DNA from: Marmoricola sp. Leaf446
Lineage (GTDB): Bacteria; Actinomycetota; Actinomycetes; Propionibacteriales; Nocardioidaceae
Length of the DNA stretch: 64,000 bases
Assembly (NCBI RefSeq): GCF_001424755.1
Contig: NZ_LMRF01000002.1
Location: 1 to 64,000, forward strand
Direction: 5' to 3'
Shown here: positions 17,336 through 25,809 of the stretch, in pieces
Layout: every line of letters starts with the position of its first letter
Position numbering within the stretch: position 1 is the stretch's first letter
Program-made: the position numbers and the translations under genes
The notes under the pieces: model-generated
Told to the model about the DNA's origin: nothing
Databases searched by the model: none
Seen by the model: only the letters and a program-made list of their open reading frames with translations

Positions 17336-18925
17336 TCAGGGGCAGCCGCCCGCCAGCGTGCTCGCCCGCAGGGCGGCGCCGTTGGTGGTCTGGCGACCGG
17401 TCGTCGGGGCGTACGCGCGCTGCCAGTCCGACATGACCATGGTGTGGTTCATCTCCTGCGTGCCGTTGCCCACCATGCTCAGCCGCAGGGTGAGGGGCAC
17501 GTCGCTGACCGCGTTGGCGTCGCGCACCGTCCCCACCGGCTTCCCGGCGAAGAACCAGGTGATGTGGTCGCGCTGCACCTCCACGGCCAGGGCGGGGGCG
17601 CCGTTGACGAGGCTGGGGACGGTGCGGGCGCCGGTCCACTGGCGGGTGCCGGCCTTGGCGCCGAACAGCAGCGTGCTCCCGTGGGCCCGGACCTCGCCGA
17701 GGGTGATGTTGCGGCGGCCGCAGGCGTAGTCGGCGGCGAGCGCGGGGACCAGCTCGAGGCGTACGGCGTAGTCGCGGGCCGACGTCTCGGGGCTCTTCAT
17801 CCGCAGCCGCGCCTGCCAGCGGCCGTAGGGCCGGGCGTTGCCCACGGCCGTCGCGACCGTGGTGCCGAAGTCGCCGGCGCCGGCGCGGTAGGCCGCCTTG
17901 CTGTCCAGGGTGAGCTGGCCGTTGTGCTTGCTGGCGCGGCCGCTGCCCGTGGTCTGCTCGGTCCAGCCGCCGGAGGTGGCGTTGCGGGGAGCGTCCGACA
18001 GGCTCTCGCCGTTCTCCCAGGCGTAGTCGAACAGCATCGCTCCCCACCCGTTGGCGCCGTTGGCCGTCGCGGTGCCGCCGCTGGCCGAGCCCGAGGGCGA
18101 GGTCGCCGCGAGCGAGGGCTCGACGGTGAGGCCGGAGCCGCCCGCGGTGAGGTCGAGGGGTTCCAGGGCGCCACCGGCCGAGGCCACGCGCACGTACGTC
18201 GGGTGGCTGGCCGACCACCCCACCCGGTGGGCGCCCGAGGTGACGGCCTCCTGGCGCACCCGCAGCACGTGGGTGCCCGCGGGCAGGGTCACGCCCCCGA
18301 CGGAGCCCTGGCCGCCCGGCTGGACGCTGGTCGTGCCGAGGTCCTCCCAGCGGCCGGCCGAGACACGGCGCTGCAGGGTGAGCGTCCGGCCGACGAACAC
18401 GGGCGTCCCGCTGACGTAGGAGCGGCCCGGGATGTCGGGGCTGGTGTCGACGGAGACGGTGAAGGGGGCTCCCGCCCGCGGGGTCCCGGCGACCGACACG
18501 GTCGCGCCCTGGACCTTGGACTTCAGCAGGACCGACGGTGTGACGGCGCCCGCGGCGACCACGCGGTAGCGGATGTTCCACATGTCCGGCGCCGGCACCT
18601 GGAAGCGGAAGCTGCCGTCGGCGGCGGTGGCGCCGGAGAAGTTCTTGACCGCGAACCAGCTGTCGCCGGGCCGGCCCATGTGCTGCTGCAGCGAGATGGC
18701 ACGGCGTCCGGTGGCCGGGAGCCGGCCGCTGAACGTCATCGCCTGTCCCCCCACGAACGTCTTCGGGGAGTAGTCGAGCGACGCCGTCTGGGCCGCCTGC
18801 ACCACTGCCGCGGCGGGGACGGGGCTGGACGGGCGGGGCAGGGACACCGCGGTGGCGGCCGTCGGCGCGAGCGCCAGGGCGACGGCTCCGGCCAGCAGGC
18901 CGGTGGTCAGGGTGCGTCGGGACAT
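17336..18925 (-). CDS. Secreted protein with GH16-like C-terminal domain, catalytic motif not seen
   Basis: ATG 18925 has CCGGAG eight bases upstream and gives 529 residues. A Sec signal peptide comes first (MSRRTLTTGLLAGAVALALA, cleavage near ATA-V). Residues ~45-290 are beta-rich, Ig-like repeats (SLDYSPKTFVGGQAMTFSGR; VSVAGTPRAGAPFTVSVDTS). Residues ~330-525 resemble the jelly-roll of family-16 glucanases (YGRWQARLRMKSPETSARDY, ITWFFAGKPVGTV, MVMSDWQRAYAP). The expected E-x-D-x-x-E active-site motif is absent at the corresponding strand, so it may bind rather than cut glycans. This assignment rests on pattern only. The gene runs away from rpsF. Confidence 0.6.
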   Translation of the reverse strand: MSRRTLTTGLLAGAVALALAPTAATAVSLPRPSSPVPAAAVVQAAQTASLDYSPKTFVGGQAMTFSGRLPATGRRAISLQQHMGRPGDSWFAVKNFSGATAADGSFRFQVPAPDMWNIRYRVVAAGAVTPSVLLKSKVQGATVSVAGTPRAGAPFTVSVDTSPDIPGRSYVSGTPVFVGRTLTLQRRVSAGRWEDLGTTSVQPGGQGSVGGVTLPAGTHVLRVRQEAVTSGAHRVGWSASHPTYVRVASAGGALEPLDLTAGGSGLTVEPSLAATSPSGSASGGTATANGANGWGAMLFDYAWENGESLSDAPRNATSGGWTEQTTGSGRASKHNGQLTLDSKAAYRAGAGDFGTTVATAVGNARPYGRWQARLRMKSPETSARDYAVRLELVPALAADYACGRRNITLGEVRAHGSTLLFGAKAGTRQWTGARTVPSLVNGAPALAVEVQRDHITWFFAGKPVGTVRDANAVSDVPLTLRLSMVGNGTQEMNHTMVMSDWQRAYAPTTGRQTTNGAALRASTLAGGCP

Positions 18926-19169
18926 CGGGGGCTCCGGAGGACGAGAGGGACTGCCGACAGCCACTATGACCCGGGATTGTCCGCTTCGGGGCTTTTCGGG
19001 GGGACAGCCCGCAGACCGGGCACTGCCTGTGGACGACGATTTCCGCCCGGGCGTGGACCCGCGTTAACCTTGCGCGTCGTCCTCCCCCGATGGGAGTGCC
19101 GACACCGCACAGCCCTCCTGTCACGGAAACGCCGTGGCCGCCCTTAGTCCGAAGGAGGTGGAGAACGCT
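18926..19169 (+). promoter_or_regulatory. rpsF operon leader and promoter region
   Basis: This 244-bp divergent gap precedes rpsF. It contains a TAACCT hexamer near 19065 that could be a -10, without a convincing -35. A one-mismatch DnaA box (TGTGGACGA, 19028-19036) lies upstream. In the transcribed leader, CCG triplets in GCCGACACCG near 19098 recall the S6:S18-binding leader motif known upstream of rpsF in other bacteria, but I cannot fold it here. A strong GAAGGAGGTG ribosome site at 19151-19160 fixes the rpsF start. Confidence 0.35.
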
Positions 19170-19460
19170 ATGCGTACCTACGAACTCATGGTCATCCTCG
19201 ATCCCAACCTCGAGGAGCGCACCGTCGCCCCGTCGCTCGACACGTACCTCAACGTCGTCCGCAACGACGGTGGGTCCGTGGACAACGTCGACGTCTGGGG
19301 ACGTCGTCGTCTCGCCTACGAGATCGACAAGAACGCCGAAGGCATCTACGCCGTGGTGTCGCTGCAGGCCGAGCCTGCGACCGTCAAGGAGCTCGACCGT
19401 CAGCTCACGCTGAACGAGTCGGTGCTGCGCACCAAGGTCCTGCGGCCCGACGCACGCTGA
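19170..19460 (+). CDS. rpsF: 30S ribosomal protein S6
   Basis: The 96-residue product [19 protein letters not shown] and the segment [18 protein letters not shown] are the classic S6 ferredoxin-like fold, full length for the family. S6 binds S18 and 16S rRNA on the 30S platform. GAAGGAGGTG lies nine bases upstream of ATG 19170; an in-frame GTG at 19134 is not needed. It is first in rpsF-ssb-rpsR-rplI, the conserved bacterial order. Confidence 0.97.
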   Translation: MRTYELMVILDPNLEERTVAPSLDTYLNVVRNDGGSVDNVDVWGRRRLAYEIDKNAEGIYAVVSLQAEPATVKELDRQLTLNESVLRTKVLRPDAR

Positions 19461-19510
19461 CCCAGCACCACCCCGCTGCACCCCGCTGATCCGGAACCCA
19501 GGGAGACCAC

Positions 19511-20155
19511 ATGGCAGGCGAGACAGTCATCACCGTCGTCGGCAACCTCGTCGACGACCCCGAGCTGCGATTCACCCCCTCGGGTGCCGCGGTCGCCAAC
19601 TTCCGGATCGCCTCGACGCCGCGCACCTTCGACCGGCAGACCAACGAGTGGAAGGACGGCGACGCGCTGTTCCTGTCCTGCTCGGTCTGGCGGCAGGCGG
19701 CGGAGAACGTCGCGGAGTCCCTCACCAAGGGGATGCGCGTCGTCATCCAGGGCCGGCTCAAGCAGCGGTCCTACGAGGACCGTGAGGGCCAGAAGCGCAC
19801 GGTCGTCGAGCTCGAGGTCGAGGAGGTCGGCCCCAGCCTGAAGTACGCCACGGCCAAGATCGCGCGCGTCCAGCGCAGCGGTGGCGGCGGTGGCTACGGC
19901 GGGGGCGGCCAGGGCGGCCAGGGCGGCGACGACCCGTGGGCCTCCAACCCCGGCCAGGGCGGGCAGGCGGCTCCGGCCGGCGGCCAGTCCGGCCAGGGCG
20001 GCCAGGGCGGCTACGGCGGCGGTCAGCCGCGTGGCGGCTCCGGCGGCTCGGGCAACCAGGGCGGCGGCTCCTGGGGCGGTCAGCAGGGTGGCTCCGGTGG
20101 GGGTCAGCCGCAGAACGACCCCTGGGCCTCCTCCGGCGACGAGCCCCCCTTCTGA
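19511..20155 (+). CDS. ssb: Single-stranded DNA-binding protein
   Basis: The 214-residue SSB has an OB fold over residues 1-~110 ([57 protein letters not shown]). A Gly/Gln-rich linker spans ~118-205, and the acidic tip ends DEPPF, the actinobacterial form of the DDIPF tail that recruits repair and replication proteins. It coats single-stranded DNA at forks. GGGAGA precedes ATG 19511. It sits between rpsF and rpsR as usual. Confidence 0.97.
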   Translation: MAGETVITVVGNLVDDPELRFTPSGAAVANFRIASTPRTFDRQTNEWKDGDALFLSCSVWRQAAENVAESLTKGMRVVIQGRLKQRSYEDREGQKRTVVELEVEEVGPSLKYATAKIARVQRSGGGGGYGGGGQGGQGGDDPWASNPGQGGQAAPAGGQSGQGGQGGYGGGQPRGGSGGSGNQGGGSWGGQQGGSGGGQPQNDPWASSGDEPPF

Positions 20156-20256
20156 TCCACACGCACCACCCGAACCACCGATCCGAACCCGTCCATCACC
20201 CCCATTCCGGTCACAGTCACCACGCTGGACCGGGCTCTTGAGAGGAGAGCTCCACA

Positions 20257-20493
20257 ATGGCCAAGGCAGTGATGCGCAAGCCCAAGAAGAAGGTTTGCCA
20301 GTTCTGCAAGGAGAAGGTGTCCTACGTCGACTACAAGGACACCACCCTGCTTCGCAAGTTCATCTCCGACCGCGGCAAGATCCGCGCGCGTCGGGTCACC
20401 GGCAACTGCGTGCAGCACCAGCGCGACGTCGCCACGGCCGTCAAGAACGCCCGCGAGGTCGCTCTGCTGCCCTACACGTCCACCGCGCGCTGA
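20257..20493 (+). CDS. rpsR: 30S ribosomal protein S18
   Basis: The 78-residue basic protein has [19 protein letters not shown], then [20 protein letters not shown], the S18 core that packs against S6. It keeps three cysteines (CQFC and TGNC), which suggests the zinc-binding C+ paralogue type rather than a Cys-free form. GAGAGGAGAG upstream is a good ribosome site. It lies in the ssb-rplI operon. Confidence 0.96.
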   Translation: MAKAVMRKPKKKVCQFCKEKVSYVDYKDTTLLRKFISDRGKIRARRVTGNCVQHQRDVATAVKNAREVALLPYTSTAR

Positions 20494-20509
20494 GGAAGGA
20501 GACCCGGAG

Positions 20510-20953
20510 ATGAAGCTCATCCTGACCCAGGAGGTCACCGGTCTCGGTGCTGCAGGCGACGTGGTCGAGGTCAAGGACGGCTACGGCCGCAACTACCTCA
20601 TCCCCCGTGGCTTCGGCATCCGCTGGACCCGTGGCGGCGAGAAGACCATCGAGTCGATCAAGAAGGCGCGCGAGGCCCGCTCGGTCCGCGACGTCGACCA
20701 CGCCAAGCAGGTCAAGGCCACGCTCGAGGGCTCGACCTACAACGTCGCCGTCCGTGCCGGCGACGGCGGCCGGCTCTTCGGTGCCGTCACCGCCGCCGAC
20801 ATCGCCTCGGCGATCACCCAGGCCGGCGGCGAGGTCGACAAGCGCACGATCGTGGTCACCAACCCGATCAAGTCGCTCGGCGCCCACACCGTCACGGTGA
20901 AGGTGCACGACGACGTCGAGGCGCAGGTCAACCTCAACGTGGTCCCCGCGTGA
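20510..20953 (+). CDS. rplI: 50S ribosomal protein L9
   Basis: The 147-residue product [34 protein letters not shown] is the invariant L9 N-terminal domain. It is followed by the long connecting helix and the C-terminal rRNA-binding domain ([19 protein letters not shown]). L9 binds 23S rRNA near the L1 stalk and helps maintain reading frame. AAGGAGA lies upstream, 16 bp after rpsR. It is the last gene of the operon. Confidence 0.97.
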   Translation: MKLILTQEVTGLGAAGDVVEVKDGYGRNYLIPRGFGIRWTRGGEKTIESIKKAREARSVRDVDHAKQVKATLEGSTYNVAVRAGDGGRLFGAVTAADIASAITQAGGEVDKRTIVVTNPIKSLGAHTVTVKVHDDVEAQVNLNVVPA

Positions 20954-20982
20954 CCCTGCCTGAGACCGCCTGACCCAGGCGC

Positions 20983-21603
20983 TCAGCCAGTCCGACGGCC
21001 GTCCCCCTCCTCGCGAGGGCGGGCGGCCGTCGTCGTGCGTCCGGACGCGCCCGCCTCGCCCTCCCCGCCGAGCCAGGGCCGGCGGTGCACCGCGAACAGC
21101 GACCACACCAGCGCCACGTCGACCAGCAGCACGAGCAGGGCCGTGACCGGCCCGAGACCCTCGACCCCGCCCCCGAGCACCACCACGGGCAGCAGCGCGA
21201 GCACGGTGAGCCCGGTGACCAGGAGCGCGAACCGCCGCGCCACCCGGCGCTCGTCGTGCTCCTGGGCCGCGCGGGCCACCTGCCGCGCCAGCAGCAGGCA
21301 GAAGGCCAGCTGCGGCAGCGAGGCCGCCCACTCGCCCGACGCGTCGAGCAGGTGCCGCAGCTGCGGCAGCCACAGCGGGACGCTCACCAGCCCGGCGACC
21401 ACGGCGGCCGTGCGTGCCGCGGCGAAGCGCGGCTCGACCCGGGCCAGGGCGAGCACGCCCCAGAGCACCAGGGCCCAGCCCACGGGGTCGGCCAGCAGGT
21501 CGTAGCGCGCCCACGACGGCGAGGGGTCCGGCGGCCACGTGGCGCTCGCGAACACCACCAGCAGGCCCAGCGCGACCCGCTGCAGCGGCGACGGCGTCGT
21601 CAT
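20983..21603 (-). CDS. Uncharacterised membrane protein
   Basis: The 206-residue product has about five to six hydrophobic segments (VALGLLVVFASATW, GWALVLWGVLALARV, AAVVAGLVSVPLWLP, LPQLAFCLLLARQVA, FALLVTGLTVLALLPVVVL, VTALLVLLVDVALVWSLF). It ends in a charged Gly/Arg/Glu-rich cytoplasmic tail that overlaps the rplI terminator hairpin. I do not recognise a family. It converges on rplI and diverges from the SDR gene. Confidence 0.7.
   Translation of the reverse strand: MTTPSPLQRVALGLLVVFASATWPPDPSPSWARYDLLADPVGWALVLWGVLALARVEPRFAAARTAAVVAGLVSVPLWLPQLRHLLDASGEWAASLPQLAFCLLLARQVARAAQEHDERRVARRFALLVTGLTVLALLPVVVLGGGVEGLGPVTALLVLLVDVALVWSLFAVHRRPWLGGEGEAGASGRTTTAARPREEGDGRRTG
20994..21031. terminator. 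Probable bidirectional terminator hairpin after rplI
   Basis: Perfect eight-base arms GACGGCCG (20994-21001) and CGGCCGTC (21024-21031) enclose a second stem, CCCTC/GAGGG. It lies 40 bp after the rplI stop and within the last codons of the convergent membrane-protein gene. There is no long U-tract, as is common in high-GC actinobacteria. Confidence 0.55.
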
Positions 21604-21691
21604 GGGCGCCAGGGTCTCACCCCGGTCTCACCGGTCGCCCGCCACCATGGGGACGGGCAGGCCGCCGGTGCCGGCCCGGGAGGTGGCTCTG

Positions 21692-22381
21692 GTGGACCTG
21701 CAGGACGCACGGGTGCTGGTGGCGGGCGCGTCGGGGGCGCTGGGGGGCCAGCTGGTCGACCTGCTGCACGAGCGCGGCGCGAGGGTGGTCGCGGCCGGCC
21801 GCGACGCCGACCGCACCGCGGCGGTGGCCGCGCGTGTCGGGACCGAGCCGCTGCTCTTCGACGCCGTCGACACCGACTCCTGCAGGGCCACCGTCACCGC
21901 GGCGGCCGATCAGCTCGGCGGCCTCGACGCGCTGGTGGTCTGCGTCGGGGTCGCGGGCTTCGGACCCGCGGTGGAGGCCGACGACGCGGTGGTCGAGGAG
22001 CTGTTCGCGGTCGACGTCCTCGGCCCGATGGCCCTGGTGCGGGCCGCCTCGGCGGCGATGGGCGACCGCGGGACGGTCGTGGTGCTCTCGGCGATCCTGG
22101 CCGACCTGCCGACGGCGCGGATGGCGGAGTACTCCGCGGCCAAGAGCGCGCTGGCGACCTGGCTGGAGGTGCTCCGGCGCGAGGAGCGCCGCCGGCTCAC
22201 CGTCATCGACGTGCGCCCGCCGCACCTGGACACCGGCCTCGACGGCCGGGCGCTCGCCGGGGAGCCGCCGAGGCTGCCGGCGCCGTTCCCGTCGGCCGAG
22301 GTCGTGACCGCGGTCGTCGAGGCGATGGAGGCCGACAGGCGCGAGGTCGTCTTCGAGGACGGCGCGCTGGTGGTGCGCTGA
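21692..22381 (+). CDS. Short-chain dehydrogenase/reductase
   Basis: GTG 21692, eight bases after GGGAGG, gives 229 residues starting VDLQDARVLVAGASGALGG, the SDR NAD(P)-binding loop close to the N-terminus as expected. Catalytic Ser is in VVLSAILADLP, and Tyr-x3-Lys is YSAAK near residue 150. The short C-terminus (DVRPPHLDTGL) resembles minimal classical SDRs. Upstream in-frame ATGs (21539, 21646) would add residues without family support. Substrate unknown; no operon partner is evident. Confidence 0.82.
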   Translation: MDLQDARVLVAGASGALGGQLVDLLHERGARVVAAGRDADRTAAVAARVGTEPLLFDAVDTDSCRATVTAAADQLGGLDALVVCVGVAGFGPAVEADDAVVEELFAVDVLGPMALVRAASAAMGDRGTVVVLSAILADLPTARMAEYSAAKSALATWLEVLRREERRRLTVIDVRPPHLDTGLDGRALAGEPPRLPAPFPSAEVVTAVVEAMEADRREVVFEDGALVVR

Positions 22382-22425
22382 GCGGCCCCGACCCCGACCC
22401 CGACTTCCATCCGAGGGAGGGCCGG

Positions 22426-23781
22426 TCAGGCGCCCAGGCGCAGCCATGCATCGCCGCGGGCACGCAGCAGCAGGGTGGCGGCCCGGCCGCCCATGAACAG
22501 CACCCCGAAGGCGACCCAGAGCCAGGTCAGCCCCCGGTCGCCGACCACGAGGGCGACCGGGGCGAAGAGCGCCAGGGTCACCAGCTGGGCCCAGGCGAGG
22601 TAGACCGCGTCGCCGGCGCCGATCAGCACGCCGTCGAGCACGAAGACGATCCCGGCGAGCGGCTGCGCGAGGGCGGCGACGAGCAGCACCGGCACGAGCA
22701 GCTCCAGCACGCCCGGGTCGCTGGTGAACAGCCCGCCCAGGAACGGCGACAGCCCGGCCAGCGCGACCCCGGTCACCACGCCGCTGGCCCAGCCCCAGCG
22801 CTCCATCCGGCGGGTGACGGCCCGGGCTCCGGCGGCGTCTCCGGCGCCCAGGTAGCGACCGGTGATGGCCTGGGCCGCGATCGCGACGGCGTCGAGGGTG
22901 AAGGCCAGGAAGGTCCAGATGGTGAGCGCGAGCTGCATGGTGGCGAGGTCGGCGTCGCCCCGGCGCGCGGCGGCGTACGTCATCACGAGCAGGGAGGCGC
23001 GCAGCATCAGGGTCCGCAGGACGAGCGGTACGCCGGCCCGGCCGGCCGCCCGGATGCCGGTGAGGTCGGGCCGCAGCGTGGCCCGCGTCCGCCGGGCGCC
23101 CCGCACCACGACCCAGACCAGGGCGGTCGCGGCGCCGAGCTGGGCGAGCAGCGTGCCCCAGGCCGACCCGGCCAGCCCGAGTCCCTCCCACGCCCCGACG
23201 CCGTAGACGAGCACCAGGTTGAGCACGACGTTGGCGCCGTTGGCGGCGACCGCCACCAGGAGCGGCGTACGGGTGTCCTGGAGGCCGCGCAGCACCCCGG
23301 TGGCGGCCAGCATCAGCAGCAGCGGCACGGCGCCCAGGAGCGCGATCCGGAGGTAGACCACGGCCTGGTCCTCCACCAGCGTGCCGGGGCCGAACAGGCG
23401 CACCAGCGGGCGGGTGAGCGGCACCGTGACGACGCTCGCGAGCAGCCCGAGCCCGGCGGCCAGCCACAGCCCGTCGACGCCCTGGGTGAGTGCCTCGCGG
23501 GTGCGGCCGGCGCCGACCTGGCGGGCGACCGAGGCGGTGGTGCCGTAGGCCAGGAAGATGCACAGGCTGACCAGCGTGCCCATCACGGCCGAGGCGATGC
23601 CGAGGGCGGCCAGCTCGGGGGTGCCGAGGTGGCCCACGATGGCGCTGTCGGCGAGCAGGAACGTCGGCTCCGCGACCAGGGCGAGGAACGCCGGGACGGC
23701 CAGCCGGAGGATCTCGCGATCGTGCTCCCTGCCCACCCGTGTCACCGGGGTGAGGCTACTAACACGCGCGAGGCGCGACAC
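22426..23781 (-). CDS. MATE-family efflux transporter, DinF-like
   Basis: The 451-residue protein has twelve membrane segments and the MATE/DinF signature ILRLAVPAFLALVAEPTFLLADSAIVGHLG. Repeated Gly/Pro-rich helices follow, ending GRAATLLLRARGDAWLRLGA. It probably exports drugs or metabolites by Na+ or H+ antiport. The GTG at 23781 has no strong ribosome site; GTG 23745 (13 codons in) would put the first conserved residues nearer the start and is a realistic alternative. A MATE gene between rplI and dnaB is a common actinobacterial arrangement. Confidence 0.88.
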   Translation of the reverse strand: MSRLARVSSLTPVTRVGREHDREILRLAVPAFLALVAEPTFLLADSAIVGHLGTPELAALGIASAVMGTLVSLCIFLAYGTTASVARQVGAGRTREALTQGVDGLWLAAGLGLLASVVTVPLTRPLVRLFGPGTLVEDQAVVYLRIALLGAVPLLLMLAATGVLRGLQDTRTPLLVAVAANGANVVLNLVLVYGVGAWEGLGLAGSAWGTLLAQLGAATALVWVVVRGARRTRATLRPDLTGIRAAGRAGVPLVLRTLMLRASLLVMTYAAARRGDADLATMQLALTIWTFLAFTLDAVAIAAQAITGRYLGAGDAAGARAVTRRMERWGWASGVVTGVALAGLSPFLGGLFTSDPGVLELLVPVLLVAALAQPLAGIVFVLDGVLIGAGDAVYLAWAQLVTLALFAPVALVVGDRGLTWLWVAFGVLFMGGRAATLLLRARGDAWLRLGA

Positions 23782-23819
23782 GCCACCCCCGACCGGGGTG
23801 GGCCTGTCCGTTTCAGCCG

Positions 23820-24135
23820 TTCTGCCTGTGCATAACTCACCCGTTCTGTGGGTTCAGCGCAGGTCAGGCCGGTGGTAGGGCCCGGCTCCACGCGTCGTCC
23901 AGATGACGTCCAGGTAAATGGACCACCGACGATCTTCTTCTGTCCACAGCCTGAGGATCTGCGAAAGCCCAGGTCACAGGCCATGTGACCGTTCAAAGTT
24001 TTTCGTCCTCCACAGGTGTCTCCCCAGGTCGTCCCCAGATCCGGCGGCGAGTTCCACACCATGCACAGGGTTGTCCACAGGTGCCTGTGGACAACGGGCT
24101 TGGTCACGGCTCCGGGAGCGTCGTACTGTCCACCA
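23820..24135. promoter_or_regulatory. DnaA-box cluster upstream of dnaB
   Basis: The gap between the MATE gene and dnaB is about 525 bp and noticeably less GC-rich. At 24071-24079 and 24086-24094 two exact actinobacterial DnaA boxes (TTGTCCACA and its complement) face each other as 11-bp inverted arms with a 2-bp centre. Weaker matches are CTGTCCACA (23940-23948), TGTGCATAA (23827-23835), TCCTCCACA (24006-24014) and CTGTCCACC (24126-24134). A short AT run (AAAGTTTTTCG) lies near 23996. Probably a DnaA-controlled dnaB promoter or DnaA-titration site. Confidence 0.65.
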
Positions 24136-24307
24136 CTCGGCGTCCCCCAGCACCTCCCGCCCCCGCCCGCAGCAGCACCGCGTGCGGCCCGTCGGAGAGC
24201 TGTCGGTGGGGCCGCCTAACGTCTCGCTCGGCGGTCCGGGTCCAGCAGGCGGCGACGCGGGCGACCCACCGGCACGGCACCGGCGAGGCGATCAGGAGGG
24301 AGCGCGG

Positions 24308-25783
24308 ATGAGCACCACCGAGAGCGGCTTCGACGGGGGGCCCACGACGCTGGGCACCGCGATGGGTGGCTGGGGCTCCGACACCTTCGCGCCGTTCCCG
24401 ACCGACTCCTTCGGTGGCGGCCACCCCGGCGGCCCCGACGGTGGCCAGGGCGGCAACCAGGAGCACTGGTCGGGCCGGATGCCCCCGCAGGACCTCCACG
24501 CCGAGCAGAGCGTGCTCGGCTCGATGCTGATGTCCAAGGACGCGATCGGCGACGTCAACGAGGAGATCGGCGGTGCCGACTTCTACAAGCCGGCCCACGA
24601 GATGATCTACGACGTCGTCGTCGACCTCTACGGCCGCGGCGAGCCGGCCGACCCGGTGACGGTCAAGGCCGAGCTGGAGCGGCGCGGCCAGCTCGAGCGG
24701 GTCGGCGGGGCGACCTACCTGTTCACCCTCGAGTCGAGCGTCCCGATCGCGGCCAACGCCGGCTACTACGCCTCGATCGTGCGCGAGAAGGCGATCCTGC
24801 GGAAGCTGGTCGACGCCGGCACCCGCATCGCCCAGATGGGCTACGCCGGCGAGGGCGAGATCGACTCGGTCGTCGACGTCGCCCAGCAGGAGATCTACGC
24901 GATCGGGGAGAAGCGGGCCCAGGAGGACTACGCCCCGCTCTCGGCGATCATGGAGGCCACCCTCGACGAGATCGAGGCGATCTCGGCCAACGACGGCACC
25001 ACCAGCGGCGTCCCCACCGGCTTCGCCGACCTCGACGAGCTGTGCAACGGCTTCTCCGGCGGCCAGATGGTGATCGTCGCCGCGCGTCCCGCGATGGGCA
25101 AGTCGACGCTCGCCCTCGACTTCTGCCGCGCCGCGTCGATCCACAACAACCTGACCAGCTGCTTCTTCAGCCTCGAGATGTCCAAGAGCGAGATCACGAT
25201 GCGGCTGCTCTCGGCCGAGGCCAAGATCCCGCTCAACCACATCCGCAAGGGTCCGATGAGCGAGGACGACTGGGCCAAGCTGGTCCCCAAGATGGGTCAG
25301 GTCTCCGGGGCGCCGATGTTCATCGACGACAGCCCCAACATGACGATGATGGAGATCCGGGCCAAGGCGCGGCGGCTCAAGCAGCGCCACGACCTCAAGC
25401 TCATCGTCATCGACTACCTCCAGCTGATGAGCTCGGGCAAGAAGGTCGAGTCCCGCCAGGTCGAGGTCTCGGAGTTCTCCCGGCAGATCAAGCTGCTGGC
25501 CAAGGAGCTCGACGTGCCCGTCATCGCGCTCTCGCAGCTCAACCGTGGTCCCGAGCAGCGCGCCGACAAGCGTCCGATGATGTCCGACCTGCGTGAGTCC
25601 GGATCGATCGAGCAGGACGCCGACATCGTGATGCTGCTCCACCGCGAGGACGCCTACGAGAAGGAGTCCACCCGCGCCGGCGAGGCCGACATCATCGTGG
25701 CCAAGCACCGCAACGGCCCCACCCGCGACGTGGTCGTGTCCTTCCAGGGCCACTACTCGCGGTTCGTCGACATGGCCCACTGA
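24308..25783 (+). CDS. dnaB: Replicative DNA helicase DnaB
   Basis: The 491-residue protein starts at ATG 24308 after AGGAGGGAG. A ~55-residue Gly/Pro-rich N-terminal extension precedes the N-domain (PPQDLHAEQSVLGSMLMSKD, residues ~59-160). The RecA-like helicase core carries Walker A in AARPAMGKSTLAL (~258-270), LIVIDYLQLMSS as Walker B, SQLNRGPEQRADKRPMMSDL, and an Arg finger near ADIVMLLHREDAY. It is the ring helicase that unwinds DNA at the fork. No intein interrupts the Walker A or downstream motifs, unlike some mycobacterial dnaB genes. Confidence 0.97.
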   Translation: MSTTESGFDGGPTTLGTAMGGWGSDTFAPFPTDSFGGGHPGGPDGGQGGNQEHWSGRMPPQDLHAEQSVLGSMLMSKDAIGDVNEEIGGADFYKPAHEMIYDVVVDLYGRGEPADPVTVKAELERRGQLERVGGATYLFTLESSVPIAANAGYYASIVREKAILRKLVDAGTRIAQMGYAGEGEIDSVVDVAQQEIYAIGEKRAQEDYAPLSAIMEATLDEIEAISANDGTTSGVPTGFADLDELCNGFSGGQMVIVAARPAMGKSTLALDFCRAASIHNNLTSCFFSLEMSKSEITMRLLSAEAKIPLNHIRKGPMSEDDWAKLVPKMGQVSGAPMFIDDSPNMTMMEIRAKARRLKQRHDLKLIVIDYLQLMSSGKKVESRQVEVSEFSRQIKLLAKELDVPVIALSQLNRGPEQRADKRPMMSDLRESGSIEQDADIVMLLHREDAYEKESTRAGEADIIVAKHRNGPTRDVVVSFQGHYSRFVDMAH

Positions 25784-25809
25784 CCCGGAGGGCTTTGTAG
25801 AGTCCGCGC

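Noticed and set aside
23820-24307. Chromosomal origin (oriC)
   Set aside because: dnaA, dnaN, rpmH, recF and gyrB are not adjacent. Only two exact DnaA boxes are present, too few for an actinobacterial origin, so I call it a regulatory or auxiliary cluster.
24308-25783. Intein in dnaB
   Set aside because: Walker A, Walker B and downstream motifs are contiguous and the length (491 aa) is normal.
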